A stretch of DNA of 38,531 nucleotides from Actinomycetales bacterium (GTDB lineage Bacteria > Actinomycetota > Actinomycetes > Actinomycetales > Dermatophilaceae). The notes under the pieces are model-generated. The model saw nothing but the letters and a program-made list of their open reading frames with translations. It was not told the origin of the DNA and ran no database searches. Position numbers and translations under genes: made by a program. Of this stretch, positions 10,057 through 17,314 are shown in pieces. The stretch lies in NCBI GenBank assembly GCA_016710385.1, contig JADJVX010000020.1:1-38531 (forward strand). The letters run 5' to 3'. Position 1 is the first letter of the stretch. Each line of letters opens with the position of its first letter.

Positions 10057-10062
10057 CGCGGA

Positions 10063-11535
10063 GTGACCGATCCCTCCCAGCGCCCCGCACCGAGTGCGCA
10101 GCGCACGGGACCCATGTCACCGGCATACCGGGTCGTCACCATCGCCCTCTTGCTGCTCACGACGATGATCGCTTTCGAAGCGATGGCGGTCTCCACGGCC
10201 ATGCCGCGCGCTGCCGAGGAACTCGATGCCATCGGCGGCTACGGCCTGGCCTTCTCCTCGATGATGACCGCGATGCTGCTGGGCATCGTCGCGGCCGGGA
10301 TCTGGGCCGATCGGTCCGGCCCGCTGCCAGCCCTGTATGCCGGTCAGGGGCTCTTCGCGCTCGGCACCATCGGCTGCCTGCTGGCGCCCTCCTGGGGCAT
10401 GCTCATCGGCGGCCGGGTGGTGACGGGCGTCGGGGCGGGACTGGTCATCGTGTCGGAGTTCGTCGCGATCGGGCGGGTCTTCCCGACGACGCTGCGTCCG
10501 CGGGTCTTCAGCTGGCTCTCCGCCGCCTGGGTCATCCCGTCGGTCGTCGGGGCACCGGTAGCGGGGTGGCTCACGACCGTCGCGTCGTGGCGCTGGGTCT
10601 TCGGCGTCGTCGTCGTGCCTGCGGTGGTGGCCAGCGGATTGGTCTTCGCGCGGCGGGAGGCCATCGGAGTCCCGGCACCGACCGAGCAGGCCGCCACCGC
10701 GGTGGAGCTGGCCGATCACCGTCGCACCGCCCGATTGGGCACGGTCGTGGCCCTGTCCGCCGGGCTGGTCCAACTGGCCATCCACGAGCGCGAAGGCGGC
10801 TCGCAGAGTCCGGGTGCCGCGTCCTCCCTGGGCCTGGTCCTCACGCTTGCCCTTGTCGGCGTCGTCGGATTGGTATGGGCCACACCGCGATTGCTGCCGC
10901 CCGGAACCTTGGTCGCGCGCCGCGGGCTCCCTTCGGTCATCGCCTCACGCGCGCTGTTCAACGGCTCGTTCATGGCGACCGTCACCTTCCTGCCGCTCAT
11001 GCTCGTCCAGCGCTGGGATCTGAGCCTCACCATGGCCGGTGCCGTGCTGGCGACCGGGTCGCTCGGGTGGAGTACCGGATCATGGCTGCAAGGCCGGGTG
11101 CGCAGTGGGGGTCTGGCGCGCCGCGTCCAGCTGGTGTGGGGCGGCGCTGTGGTGCTGACCGCGGGCACCCTCATCCTCATCCTGGCTGTGGTGACCCAGG
11201 CCTCTGCGTGGGTCTTCGCCGCAAGCATCGCCGTCTGTGGCCTGGCCATGGGAGCCGGCTCGACGACCCTTTCGGTGCTGGTCCTGGATCTCACCTCCGC
11301 GCACGAGCACGGTCGCGCGTCGGCCGCCCTGCAATTGTCGGACGTGCTCGGATCGGTCGTCGGGATCGGGGCGGCCACCGCGATCTTCGCCGGAGGCGAC
11401 CACTCCGGCCGCGCGGTCTACCTGGCGATCTACGCTCTTCTGGCGGTCATCGCGGCCGCCGCGGTGGTCACCGGACTGCGCTGTATGCCGTCGCACTCAC
11501 CTGCCGCTGTTGCATCCGCCAGCCGAACACCCTGA
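10063..11535 (+). CDS. Major facilitator superfamily transporter (drug:H+ antiporter-like)
   Basis: This 490-residue integral membrane protein is almost entirely hydrophobic, with about 12-14 membrane segments starting at residue ~23 (RVVTIALLLLTTMIAFEAMA). The loop GIWADRSGP corresponds to MFS motif A between helices 2 and 3, and GRVVTGVGAGLVIV to the helix 4 region. A hydrophilic stretch at ~195-225 separates the two halves. The overall pattern is that of multidrug or small-molecule exporters, but the substrate is unknown. GTG 10063 follows a -10-like TAATCT by 6 nt, so it is probably expressed from its own leaderless promoter. It is intact and sits between lipid genes and a methyltransferase with no coupling to either. 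Confidence 0.88.
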   Translation: MTDPSQRPAPSAQRTGPMSPAYRVVTIALLLLTTMIAFEAMAVSTAMPRAAEELDAIGGYGLAFSSMMTAMLLGIVAAGIWADRSGPLPALYAGQGLFALGTIGCLLAPSWGMLIGGRVVTGVGAGLVIVSEFVAIGRVFPTTLRPRVFSWLSAAWVIPSVVGAPVAGWLTTVASWRWVFGVVVVPAVVASGLVFARREAIGVPAPTEQAATAVELADHRRTARLGTVVALSAGLVQLAIHEREGGSQSPGAASSLGLVLTLALVGVVGLVWATPRLLPPGTLVARRGLPSVIASRALFNGSFMATVTFLPLMLVQRWDLSLTMAGAVLATGSLGWSTGSWLQGRVRSGGLARRVQLVWGGAVVLTAGTLILILAVVTQASAWVFAASIAVCGLAMGAGSTTLSVLVLDLTSAHEHGRASAALQLSDVLGSVVGIGAATAIFAGGDHSGRAVYLAIYALLAVIAAAAVVTGLRCMPSHSPAAVASASRTP

Positions 11536-11568
11536 CCGACCGCGGCCGTGCCGTGGGACCCTGGCGCG

Positions 11569-12402
11569 ATGACACACAGCCATCCTGGGCGGGTCGGCCA
11601 GCGGCAGCACCGCTACACCCATGGCCACGACGCGGCCACGATCGCATCTCACTCGGCGCGCACGGCTGCCGACAGCGCGGCATACCTCATGCCGATCCTC
11701 GCCCCCGGGATGCGCCTGTTGGATGTCGGGTGCGGTCCGGGGAGTGTCACGCTCGACCTCGCGAGACTGGTGGCCCCCGGTCAGGTCGTCGGCTGTGACA
11801 ATGCCACCGATGCGCTGGATGCAGCACGGGAAGCGGCGGCGCAGCGCGCTGACCTCGAGACCCGGTTCGTGGTCGCCGATGCCCTGGACCTGCCGTTCGA
11901 CGACGGTAGCTTCGACGTCGTGCATGCCCATCAGGTCCTGCATCACGTCAGCGACCCGGTGCAGGCGCTCCGTGAGATGGCCCGGGTGGCCCGGGTGGGT
12001 GGATGGGTCGCGGCCCGGGAAGCCGACTACGGCGCTATGGTCTGGTTTCCCGACGTGTCCGGCTTGCGGGAGTGGCGGAATCTCTACCAGGTCGTGGCAC
12101 GCGCCAACGGCGCCGAGCCAGACGCCGGACGGCGGCTGCGCTCCTGGGCAACGGGGGCGGGGCTGACCGATGTCACCTTCTCGACATCGGTCTGGACCTA
12201 TGCCGACCCGGAGCGGTGCCGATGGTGGGGTGAGAGTCAGGCGCTGCGCTACAGCGGCGACGCATTCGCCCAACAGGCCAGGGCGTCTGGGGCCAGTCGA
12301 GCCGACCTCGACCGAATCGCCGCCGCCTGGCGCACCTGGGGTCTCTCCCCGGAGGCGTGGTTCGCCCTTCCCCACGGCGAGATGCTCGCTCAGGTCGGAT
12401 GA
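11569..12402 (+). CDS. Class I SAM-dependent methyltransferase (UbiE/COQ5-like)
   Basis: This is a 277-residue cytosolic methyltransferase. Motif I is LLDVGCGPGSVTLDLA (residues ~50-65). The acidic post-I position is GCDNA, motif II is FVVADALDLPFDDGSFDVVHAHQVLHH (split here as ADALDLPFDDGSFD and VVHAHQVLHH), and ARVGGWVAAREADYGAM follows. This is the layout of the UbiE/Methyltransf_11/25 group, whose substrates vary widely, so no substrate is assigned. I chose ATG 11569; a GACCCT hexamer ends 6 nt upstream, a weak match to the local leaderless pattern. An in-frame GTG at 11548 is possible but adds only seven residues. It is convergent with the unknown gene at 12525-13271, with a direct repeat between them. 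Confidence 0.85.
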   Translation: MTHSHPGRVGQRQHRYTHGHDAATIASHSARTAADSAAYLMPILAPGMRLLDVGCGPGSVTLDLARLVAPGQVVGCDNATDALDAAREAAAQRADLETRFVVADALDLPFDDGSFDVVHAHQVLHHVSDPVQALREMARVARVGGWVAAREADYGAMVWFPDVSGLREWRNLYQVVARANGAEPDAGRRLRSWATGAGLTDVTFSTSVWTYADPERCRWWGESQALRYSGDAFAQQARASGASRADLDRIAAAWRTWGLSPEAWFALPHGEMLAQVG

Positions 12403-12431
12403 GTGTGTCGGGAGAGTCAGTGACCCAGCGG

Positions 12432-12468
12432 GGGCCCAGATCTGCCGGGAAACCTTCCGACCCGCCGT
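12432..12468. repeat. 37-bp perfect direct repeat, copy 1
   Basis: It starts GGGCCCAGATCTGCCGGG and ends CCCGCCGT. It is identical to 12484-12520 and separated from it by 15 bp. It contains the 8-bp palindrome CAGATCTG and the short dyad GGAAACCTTCC. It lies between convergent genes. Confidence 0.95.
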
Positions 12469-12483
12469 TAAACCCCCACCTGC

Positions 12484-12520
12484 GGGCCCAGATCTGCCGG
12501 GAAACCTTCCGACCCGCCGT
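12484..12520. repeat. 37-bp perfect direct repeat, copy 2
   Basis: It is identical to 12432-12468 and ends 4 bp before the stop codon of the minus-strand gene at 12525. I found no third copy in the window. Confidence 0.95.
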
Positions 12521-12524
12521 CAAT

Positions 12525-13271
12525 CTAGGCGCGGGCGAAGACCTGCCCGCGTTCGAGGCGGATCCGGGCCCAGCGCCCGCAGCGATATACCTCGGCGACG
12601 TCACCGGCGTCCGGAGGGCCACCTGCCGCCCCGATGGCCGTGCCCGCCGAGCCGCGAGCCCCCCGCGGGAGCAGCCCGAGGACCCAGGCCGCAAAAGCGG
12701 CCCCAGTCGGGACCACCCACCCAGGAGACTGCCCCGGCTCGTCCGCTTCGGCGCGGTCGACGTCACGTTGGACTGGCAGCGCCGCAGCCCAGACCCGGTG
12801 CCGCACCGCATCGACAGCGGCCGACCCGACGGCGTCGGGGACGGCGCGCGCCACCGCAGCGATCCCGTCGGCGGCCAGCTCGGCCAGCACCGACTCTGCG
12901 ATGGTGCCCACCGGCTCCCAGGGCCCCGCCAGCGGGAGCTGTCCGGCCCAGGGCGCGTGCGCGGCGGTCGGAGGCACCGACAGGACGGTGTCGCCCGGCA
13001 TTCGGGCGAAGCGGTCGGTGAGCGCGCTCGCCGACACCACCACATCACAGTCCGCGCCGACCGGGCCTGCCAGGGCGAATCCGCGGTGACCGACAGCCGC
13101 CCCGGTGGCGAACAGGCCCGATCCGGCCAGCACCCCGGCCCATACGCCCAGGACGGCCCCCCTGGTCACGAGTCGGACCGCGGCGTCGGCATCCGCAGCC
13201 CGGGCCCGGCGCACGAAGGTGGCGAGATCGGCATACCCCTGCGGGTCGGGGAACTCCAGGCTGACCGTCAC
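12525..13271 (-). CDS. Conserved actinobacterial protein of unknown function, coupled to a thioesterase
   Basis: This 248-residue protein begins VTVSLEFPDPQGYADLATFV (GTG 13271). It has Ala/Val-rich middle sections (RLVTRGAVLGVWAGVLAGSGL, then GRWARIRLERGQVF near the C-terminus) and no clear membrane segment or catalytic motif. Its GTG overlaps the stop of the upstream hotdog thioesterase (4-nt overlap at 13268-13271), so the two are made together. From memory, a similar unknown protein often accompanies this thioesterase in related genomes; that is family knowledge, not something shown here. A role in acyl-CoA metabolism is inferred from context only. Confidence 0.7.
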   Translation of the reverse strand: MTVSLEFPDPQGYADLATFVRRARAADADAAVRLVTRGAVLGVWAGVLAGSGLFATGAAVGHRGFALAGPVGADCDVVVSASALTDRFARMPGDTVLSVPPTAAHAPWAGQLPLAGPWEPVGTIAESVLAELAADGIAAVARAVPDAVGSAAVDAVRHRVWAAALPVQRDVDRAEADEPGQSPGWVVPTGAAFAAWVLGLLPRGARGSAGTAIGAAGGPPDAGDVAEVYRCGRWARIRLERGQVFARA

Positions 13272-13717
13272 AGCGAGCGCCGGCTGCGCAGCGGCGCGGG
13301 ATCCCCGAGGTGCACCTCAAGCTGGGAGCGCTCCTCCCCCGACATCCGCCGTGGTGCCCCGTCGCGCAGGTTGAACAGCGCCAGCGTCGTCTCGGCGACG
13401 GCATACCGGGTGTGACCAGCCGCCTGCGGGTCGCGGATGACATAGCCGATGTCGTAGCTCGCTCCGCCGATGCGGGTCACCCAGACGTCGACCGCGACCG
13501 GCTCCGGGCGGTAGCTCAACGGCGCCAGGTAGTCGATCTCGTGACGGGCGACGACGATCCCGCGATCCAACTGCTCGAGCCCTTCCGGGAACCACTGGAG
13601 CAGCATCGCCACGCGAGCGTCCTCGAGCAACCGCACGAACTGCACGTTGTTGACATGCCCATAGGCATCCATGTCCGACCAACGCAGCGGGACGAGGATC
13701 TCGGTGACCTGACTCAT
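13268..13717 (-). CDS. Acyl-CoA thioesterase, YbgC/FadM-type hotdog fold
   Basis: This 149-residue single hotdog-domain protein hydrolyses acyl-CoA thioesters. The 4HBT signature RWSDMDAYGHVNNVQFVRLLEDAR holds the catalytic Asp in DMDAYGHVNN. HEIDYLAPLSYRPEPVAVDV and the C-terminal ALFNL strand complete the fold. The length is normal for the family. ATG 13717 is preceded on the minus strand by GACAAT with a 6-nt gap, a leaderless promoter lying back to back with that of tesB at 13744. Its stop overlaps the start of the unknown gene downstream. Chain-length specificity is not predictable. Confidence 0.9.
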   Translation of the reverse strand: MSQVTEILVPLRWSDMDAYGHVNNVQFVRLLEDARVAMLLQWFPEGLEQLDRGIVVARHEIDYLAPLSYRPEPVAVDVWVTRIGGASYDIGYVIRDPQAAGHTRYAVAETTLALFNLRDGAPRRMSGEERSQLEVHLGDPAPLRSRRSL

Positions 13718-13743
13718 GGGGCCATTGTCCTACCCTCAAGGTT
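13718..13743. promoter_or_regulatory. 26-bp divergent intergenic region with two face-to-face leaderless -10s
   Basis: On the plus strand TACCCT (13731-13736) ends 7 nt before ATG 13744. On the minus strand GACAAT (complement of 13724-13729) ends 6 nt before ATG 13717. Each -35 would have to lie over the opposite promoter or coding start, so the two are likely to be mutually exclusive or co-regulated. Confidence 0.5.
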
Positions 13744-14685
13744 ATGACCGATGCGCCGTTCGAGCCGGTGAGTGACCTGCTGGACCTGCTGCACCTGCGG
13801 GAGGGCGGGTCGGTGACGATGACCGTCCACTCCGAACACGAGGAACCCCACACGGCGCTGCCACCCACTGCCGCAAGGGTTTTCATCGGATCCAGCCAGA
13901 AGCAGCGTTATCGGCGGATCTTCGGTGGCCAACTCCTCGCCCAGGCGATCGTCGCTGCTGCCCGCACGGTCAGGGCCGACCCGGCCGGCGCCGGGCGCCC
14001 GATCCACTCCTTGCACACCTCGTTCCTCGCCTCCGGTTCGGATACCGCCGACGTCCACTACGTCGTCGAACCCCTTGGCGATGGACGCTCCTTCTCGACT
14101 CGCCGCATCCTCGCCGTGCAGGACGGCCGACTGCTCGCGACCCTCATCGCGAGCTTCCAAGAGGCAGCCCCTGGCCTCGAGCACCACGACCCGATGCCCG
14201 CGGTGACCGCGCCCGAGCAGCTCCCCGACGTCGCGGGGGCGCTGCACGGCATACCGGGCCCGTATGCCGTGGTGTGCATCCTCGAGGGGCCCATTGAGCT
14301 GCGCCACGTCGAGGGCAACCTGTATGCCGCGCCCGGGCCCGAGCAGACTCCCGACCAGAGCGTGTGGCTGCGCTCTCGGCGGACGCTGCCGGACGACCCG
14401 GCCATCCACGCGGCCTTCCTGGCCTATTCGACCGACTACTCGATCCTCGAACCGGTGCTCCGCGCCCACGGGGTGAGCTGGGCCGACCCCCGGCTGCGCC
14501 AGGCGAGCTTGGACCACGCCATCTGGTTCCACCGGCCGGCGCGCGCCGACGAGTGGGTGCTGCACGCCGGTCACAGCCCCTCCGCCTCGGGTGGGCGGGG
14601 GCTCGGGATCGGGAGCCTGTATGCCGCCGACGGCCGGCTCGTGGCCACCGTCGCCCAGGAGGGGATGCTGCGTCTCAAGGGCTGA
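13744..14685 (+). CDS. tesB: Acyl-CoA thioesterase II (TesB), copy 1
   Basis: TesB hydrolyses medium- and long-chain acyl-CoAs to free acid and CoA. The 313-residue product is a double-hotdog protein. The first half has RIFGGQLLAQAIVAAARTV, RPIHSLHTSFL and GRSFSTRRI. The second half has SLDHAIWFHRPARADEWVL (with the conserved Asp), the Ser/Thr of SPSASGGRGLGIGSLY and the Gln of VATVAQEGMLRLKG, which correspond to the Asp-Thr/Ser-Gln triad of E. coli TesB. It is a little longer than the ~286-residue E. coli enzyme. The start follows a -10-like TACCCT by 7 nt. It is paralogous to the gene at 15510-16490. It contains an inverted GTATGCC pair (14245-14271) that forces a rare ATA Ile codon. Confidence 0.93.
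   Translation: MTDAPFEPVSDLLDLLHLREGGSVTMTVHSEHEEPHTALPPTAARVFIGSSQKQRYRRIFGGQLLAQAIVAAARTVRADPAGAGRPIHSLHTSFLASGSDTADVHYVVEPLGDGRSFSTRRILAVQDGRLLATLIASFQEAAPGLEHHDPMPAVTAPEQLPDVAGALHGIPGPYAVVCILEGPIELRHVEGNLYAAPGPEQTPDQSVWLRSRRTLPDDPAIHAAFLAYSTDYSILEPVLRAHGVSWADPRLRQASLDHAIWFHRPARADEWVLHAGHSPSASGGRGLGIGSLYAADGRLVATVAQEGMLRLKG
14245..14271. repeat. Inverted pair of the GTATGCC word inside tesB (10-bp arms, 7-nt loop)
   Basis: CACGGCATAC (14245-14254) is the exact reverse complement of GTATGCCGTG (14262-14271). It encodes HGIPGPYAV and uses ATA for Ile and TAT for Tyr, both uncommon in this GC-rich context. Confidence 0.9.
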
Positions 14686-14696
14686 ACGCCCTGGGC

Positions 14697-14702
14697 TAGT
14701 TT
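14697..14702 (+). promoter_or_regulatory. Putative -10 (TAGTTT) of the FabG-like gene
   Basis: TAGTTT ends 7 nt before ATG 14710. It argues against the upstream TTG at 14701, which overlaps the hexamer. Confidence 0.5.
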
Positions 14703-14709
14703 GGGGGGC

Positions 14710-15465
14710 ATGACGACCCCTCGCACTGCCATTGTCACCGGCGCCGCTCGCGGGATCGGTGCTGCGACCGCGCAACACCTGGCCGCTGCCGGACATGCTG
14801 TCGGAATCCTCGATCTCGATGAATCGGCCTGCGAGACAACCGTTTCAGCAATCCGCGCTGCCGGTGGGCGGGCTATCGCCGTCGGCGTCGACGTTGCCGA
14901 TGCCGCGGCCGTCGAGGCGGCCGTCGCCCGGGTGACTGACGAGTTGGGCGCCCCGACCATCCTGGTCAACAACGCCGGCATCACCCGTGACAACCTGTTG
15001 CACAAGATGAGCGAGGCCGACTGGGATCTCGTCATGAGCGTGCACCTGCGCGGTTCCTTCCTTATGGCTCGGGCCTGCCAGGCGCACATGGTCGGGGCGA
15101 AGTTCGGCCGGATCATCAACCTGTCGTCCACCTCCGCGCAGGGCAACCGCGGCCAAACCAACTACTCCACGGCCAAGGCCGGACTGCAGGGCATGGCCAA
15201 GACGCTCGCCGTCGAGCTCGGCCGGTTCGGCATCACCGCCAACGCCGTCGCGCCCGGGTTCATCCAGACCGAGATGGTCCGCCAGACCGCCGAACGGATG
15301 GGTATGCCGTTCGAGGAGTTCCTCGCCGCAGCCGCCGCCAAGAACCCCTCCGGCCGAGTCGGGCAACCCGAGGACATCGCCGCGTTGGTCACCTTCCTGG
15401 CCAGCGACGCGGCCGGATTCGTCAATGGCCAGGTCATCTACGTCGCCGGTGGCCCGCGAGACTGA
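14710..15465 (+). CDS. fabG: 3-oxoacyl-[ACP] reductase-like short-chain dehydrogenase
   Basis: This 251-residue classical SDR of FabG type reduces 3-oxoacyl thioesters with NADPH. The cofactor motif is GAARGIG (~11-17), with LDLDES after strand 2 and NNAG. The active-site Ser lies in NLSSTSAQGN and YSTAK supplies Tyr and Lys. GFIQTEM and the C-terminal GQVIYVAGG are typical of FabG. The start at ATG 14710 is supported by TAGTTT 7 nt upstream (leaderless). It lies between two TesB genes on the same strand, suggesting an acyl-CoA/acyl-ACP role, though SDRs of this type also act on other carbonyls. The gene symbol is by similarity; this may be a paralogue rather than the essential FabG. Confidence 0.82.
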   Translation: MTTPRTAIVTGAARGIGAATAQHLAAAGHAVGILDLDESACETTVSAIRAAGGRAIAVGVDVADAAAVEAAVARVTDELGAPTILVNNAGITRDNLLHKMSEADWDLVMSVHLRGSFLMARACQAHMVGAKFGRIINLSSTSAQGNRGQTNYSTAKAGLQGMAKTLAVELGRFGITANAVAPGFIQTEMVRQTAERMGMPFEEFLAAAAAKNPSGRVGQPEDIAALVTFLASDAAGFVNGQVIYVAGGPRD

Positions 15466-15495
15466 GCCGCCGCACGGCATACCGGGGCATGCGGC

Positions 15496-15501
15496 TAATC
15501 T
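15496..15501 (+). promoter_or_regulatory. Putative -10 (TAATCT) that sets the start of the second tesB
   Basis: TAATCT lies inside the longest possible ORF (from ATG 15489) and 8 nt before GTG 15510, which favours the GTG as the real start of a leaderless mRNA. Confidence 0.5.
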
Positions 15502-15509
15502 CAACAGGT

Positions 15510-16490
15510 GTGACCCCCCTGCACCCTGGATCCCCCGACTCCGTGCGTGACCTGCTCGAGGTCCTGGACCTGCAGGAGATCGGCCAGGCACGAGTCCGTT
15601 ACGAAGGGATGCCCGGCGACGACGAGACCGACCTGGGCGAGTTCTCGCCGCTGGTCTTCGTCGGCCGCAGCCAGCGAATGCCGCACGGCCGGGTCTTCGG
15701 CGGACAGGTGCTCGCCCAGTCGCTCGTCGCGGCATCGCGCACGGTCGGTGAGATCAATGGTGTGACTCGTCCGATCCACTCGCTGCACGCCTACTTCGTC
15801 CGTGGTGGTGATGACAGCCACCCGATCAAGTTCCTCGTCGAGAAGGTGCGCGACGGTCGGTCCTTCTCGACGCGCCGGGTGCAGGCGGTGCAGTACGGCC
15901 GCACGATCCTGTCGATGGGGTGCTCGTTCATGCAGCCCGCCGACGGCATGGAGCACCACGACCCGATGCCGCCGGTGCCCTTCCCGGAGGACGTGCGCTC
16001 CCTCGACGAGGTGCTGCGCGACAGCACCGACCCGGCGGTCCGCTCCTTCTTCGCGGTCGAGCGTCCGATCGAACTGCGCCACGTCGAGGGCAACATCTAC
16101 ACCAAGCCCGGACGCAACCACATCGCCCGGCAGAACGTGTGGCTGCGCGCCCGGCACGAGCTGCCCGACGACCCGATCATTCATGCGGCGGTGCTCGCCT
16201 ATGCCTCCGACTACTCCCTGCTGGAGCCGGTGCTGCGCCGCCATGGCGTGCACTGGATGGACCGCCGGCTGCGACCGGCCAGCCTCGACCATGCGATGTG
16301 GTTCCATCGGCCGGTGCGCGCCGACGATTGGGTCCTCTACACGATGAGCAGCCCCTCCGCCCAGGGCGGTCGCGGCCTCGGGGTGGGGCGGATGTTCGGC
16401 CAGGACGGCACGCTCATGGTGACGCTCGCGCAGGAAGGCATGCTGCGGATCAAAGAGCCGGGTATGCCGCACCCGCCCGCAGGCGCGTAG
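15510..16490 (+). CDS. tesB: Acyl-CoA thioesterase II (TesB), copy 2
   Basis: This second double-hotdog TesB (326 residues from GTG 15510) is clearly paralogous to copy 1. It shares GRVFGGQVLAQSLVAASRTV, RPIHSLHAYFVRGGD, GRSFSTRRVQAVQ, RPIELRHVEGNIY and LRPASLDHAMWFHRP. The Asp of LDHAMW, the Ser of SPSAQGGRGLG and the Gln of VTLAQEGMLRIK match the TesB catalytic residues. It has a longer region after ~residue 30 (GDDETDLGEFSPLVFVGRSQ) than copy 1. The start is chosen from the -10-like TAATCT at 15496. It converges with the SDR gene across only 23 bp, which hold no obvious hairpin. Two TesB enzymes this close suggest different chain-length ranges; that is inference. Confidence 0.93.
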   Translation: MTPLHPGSPDSVRDLLEVLDLQEIGQARVRYEGMPGDDETDLGEFSPLVFVGRSQRMPHGRVFGGQVLAQSLVAASRTVGEINGVTRPIHSLHAYFVRGGDDSHPIKFLVEKVRDGRSFSTRRVQAVQYGRTILSMGCSFMQPADGMEHHDPMPPVPFPEDVRSLDEVLRDSTDPAVRSFFAVERPIELRHVEGNIYTKPGRNHIARQNVWLRARHELPDDPIIHAAVLAYASDYSLLEPVLRRHGVHWMDRRLRPASLDHAMWFHRPVRADDWVLYTMSSPSAQGGRGLGVGRMFGQDGTLMVTLAQEGMLRIKEPGMPHPPAGA

Positions 16491-16513
16491 GCGCCGCTCC
16501 CGTCGGCGGTCGG

Positions 16514-17314
16514 CTACAGACCGACTCCCAGCGTGACGCCGCCATCGACGACGAGAGTCTGGCCGGTGATCCACGCCGCATCCGCACTGAGCAGGAAGGA
16601 CGCCGCGCCCGCCACGTCGTCGGGCACGCCGAGTCGCTTGAGCGGGTAAGCCTGGGCGACCTGTGGCTCGCGGCCGGCATACAGCGCCTGCGCGAAGCGG
16701 GTCTTGACGACCGCGGGCGCCACCGCGTTGACCCGGATATCCGGCCCGAGTTGCAGGCCGAGTTCCATGGTGAGGTGGATGAGGGCCGCCTTCGATACGG
16801 CATACCAGCCCAGGGCTCCGCTGGCGCCGAGCCCAGCGATCGAGGCGATGTTGACGATGGCGCCCCGGTGCGCGGTCCCGCCGAGCCCGCGGTCGACGGC
16901 GGCCTTGACCCAGGCCGCGGCCGCGACGACATTGGTGTCGAGGATCTTGCGCGCCACCTCGGGTGGGGTGTCGAGCAGCGGCCCGTATGCCGGGTTGATC
17001 CCGGTGTTGTTGACGAGGTAGTCCAAGCCCCCGAAGCGCATGTGGGCCAGCTCGATGGCCGCGTGCTGGTGGTCCGGGTCGGCCGCGTTGCCCGCCAGCG
17101 CCACGGCATACTGCTCGCCGCCCAACTGGGCGACGGCGTCAGCGAGCGGCTCGGGAGTGCGAGCGGTCACGACCACCCGAGCGCCCTCGGCGACCAGACG
17201 TGCGGCGATCGCGAGCCCGATGCCGCGGCTGGCGCCAGTGACGAGCGCGACCGCGCCCTCGTGCTTTCGCACGATCGGCGCGGTCGCGGATCCCGGTGCG
17301 GGCGAGTCGCTCAC
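16514..17314 (-). CDS. Short-chain dehydrogenase/reductase coupled to an acyl-CoA dehydrogenase
   Basis: This 266-residue classical SDR has the cofactor motif TGASRGIG and VVVTART. NNTGINPAYGP stands in place of the usual NNAG. NIASIAGLG contains the active-site Ser and YAVSKAA the Tyr and Lys, and the C-terminus is GQTLVVDGGVTLG. It starts at GTG 17314, which overlaps the TGA of the upstream acyl-CoA dehydrogenase by 4 nt, so they form an operon. That coupling suggests a beta-oxidation-like or acyl-chain carbonyl substrate (inference). A longer ORF upstream to 17452 only shadows the dehydrogenase gene. Confidence 0.87.
   Translation of the reverse strand: MSDSPAPGSATAPIVRKHEGAVALVTGASRGIGLAIAARLVAEGARVVVTARTPEPLADAVAQLGGEQYAVALAGNAADPDHQHAAIELAHMRFGGLDYLVNNTGINPAYGPLLDTPPEVARKILDTNVVAAAAWVKAAVDRGLGGTAHRGAIVNIASIAGLGASGALGWYAVSKAALIHLTMELGLQLGPDIRVNAVAPAVVKTRFAQALYAGREPQVAQAYPLKRLGVPDDVAGAASFLLSADAAWITGQTLVVDGGVTLGVGL

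Noticed and set aside
14701..14709. TTG 14701 as start of the FabG-like gene
   Set aside because: It overlaps the -10-like TAGTTT, while ATG 14710 fits the leaderless spacing.
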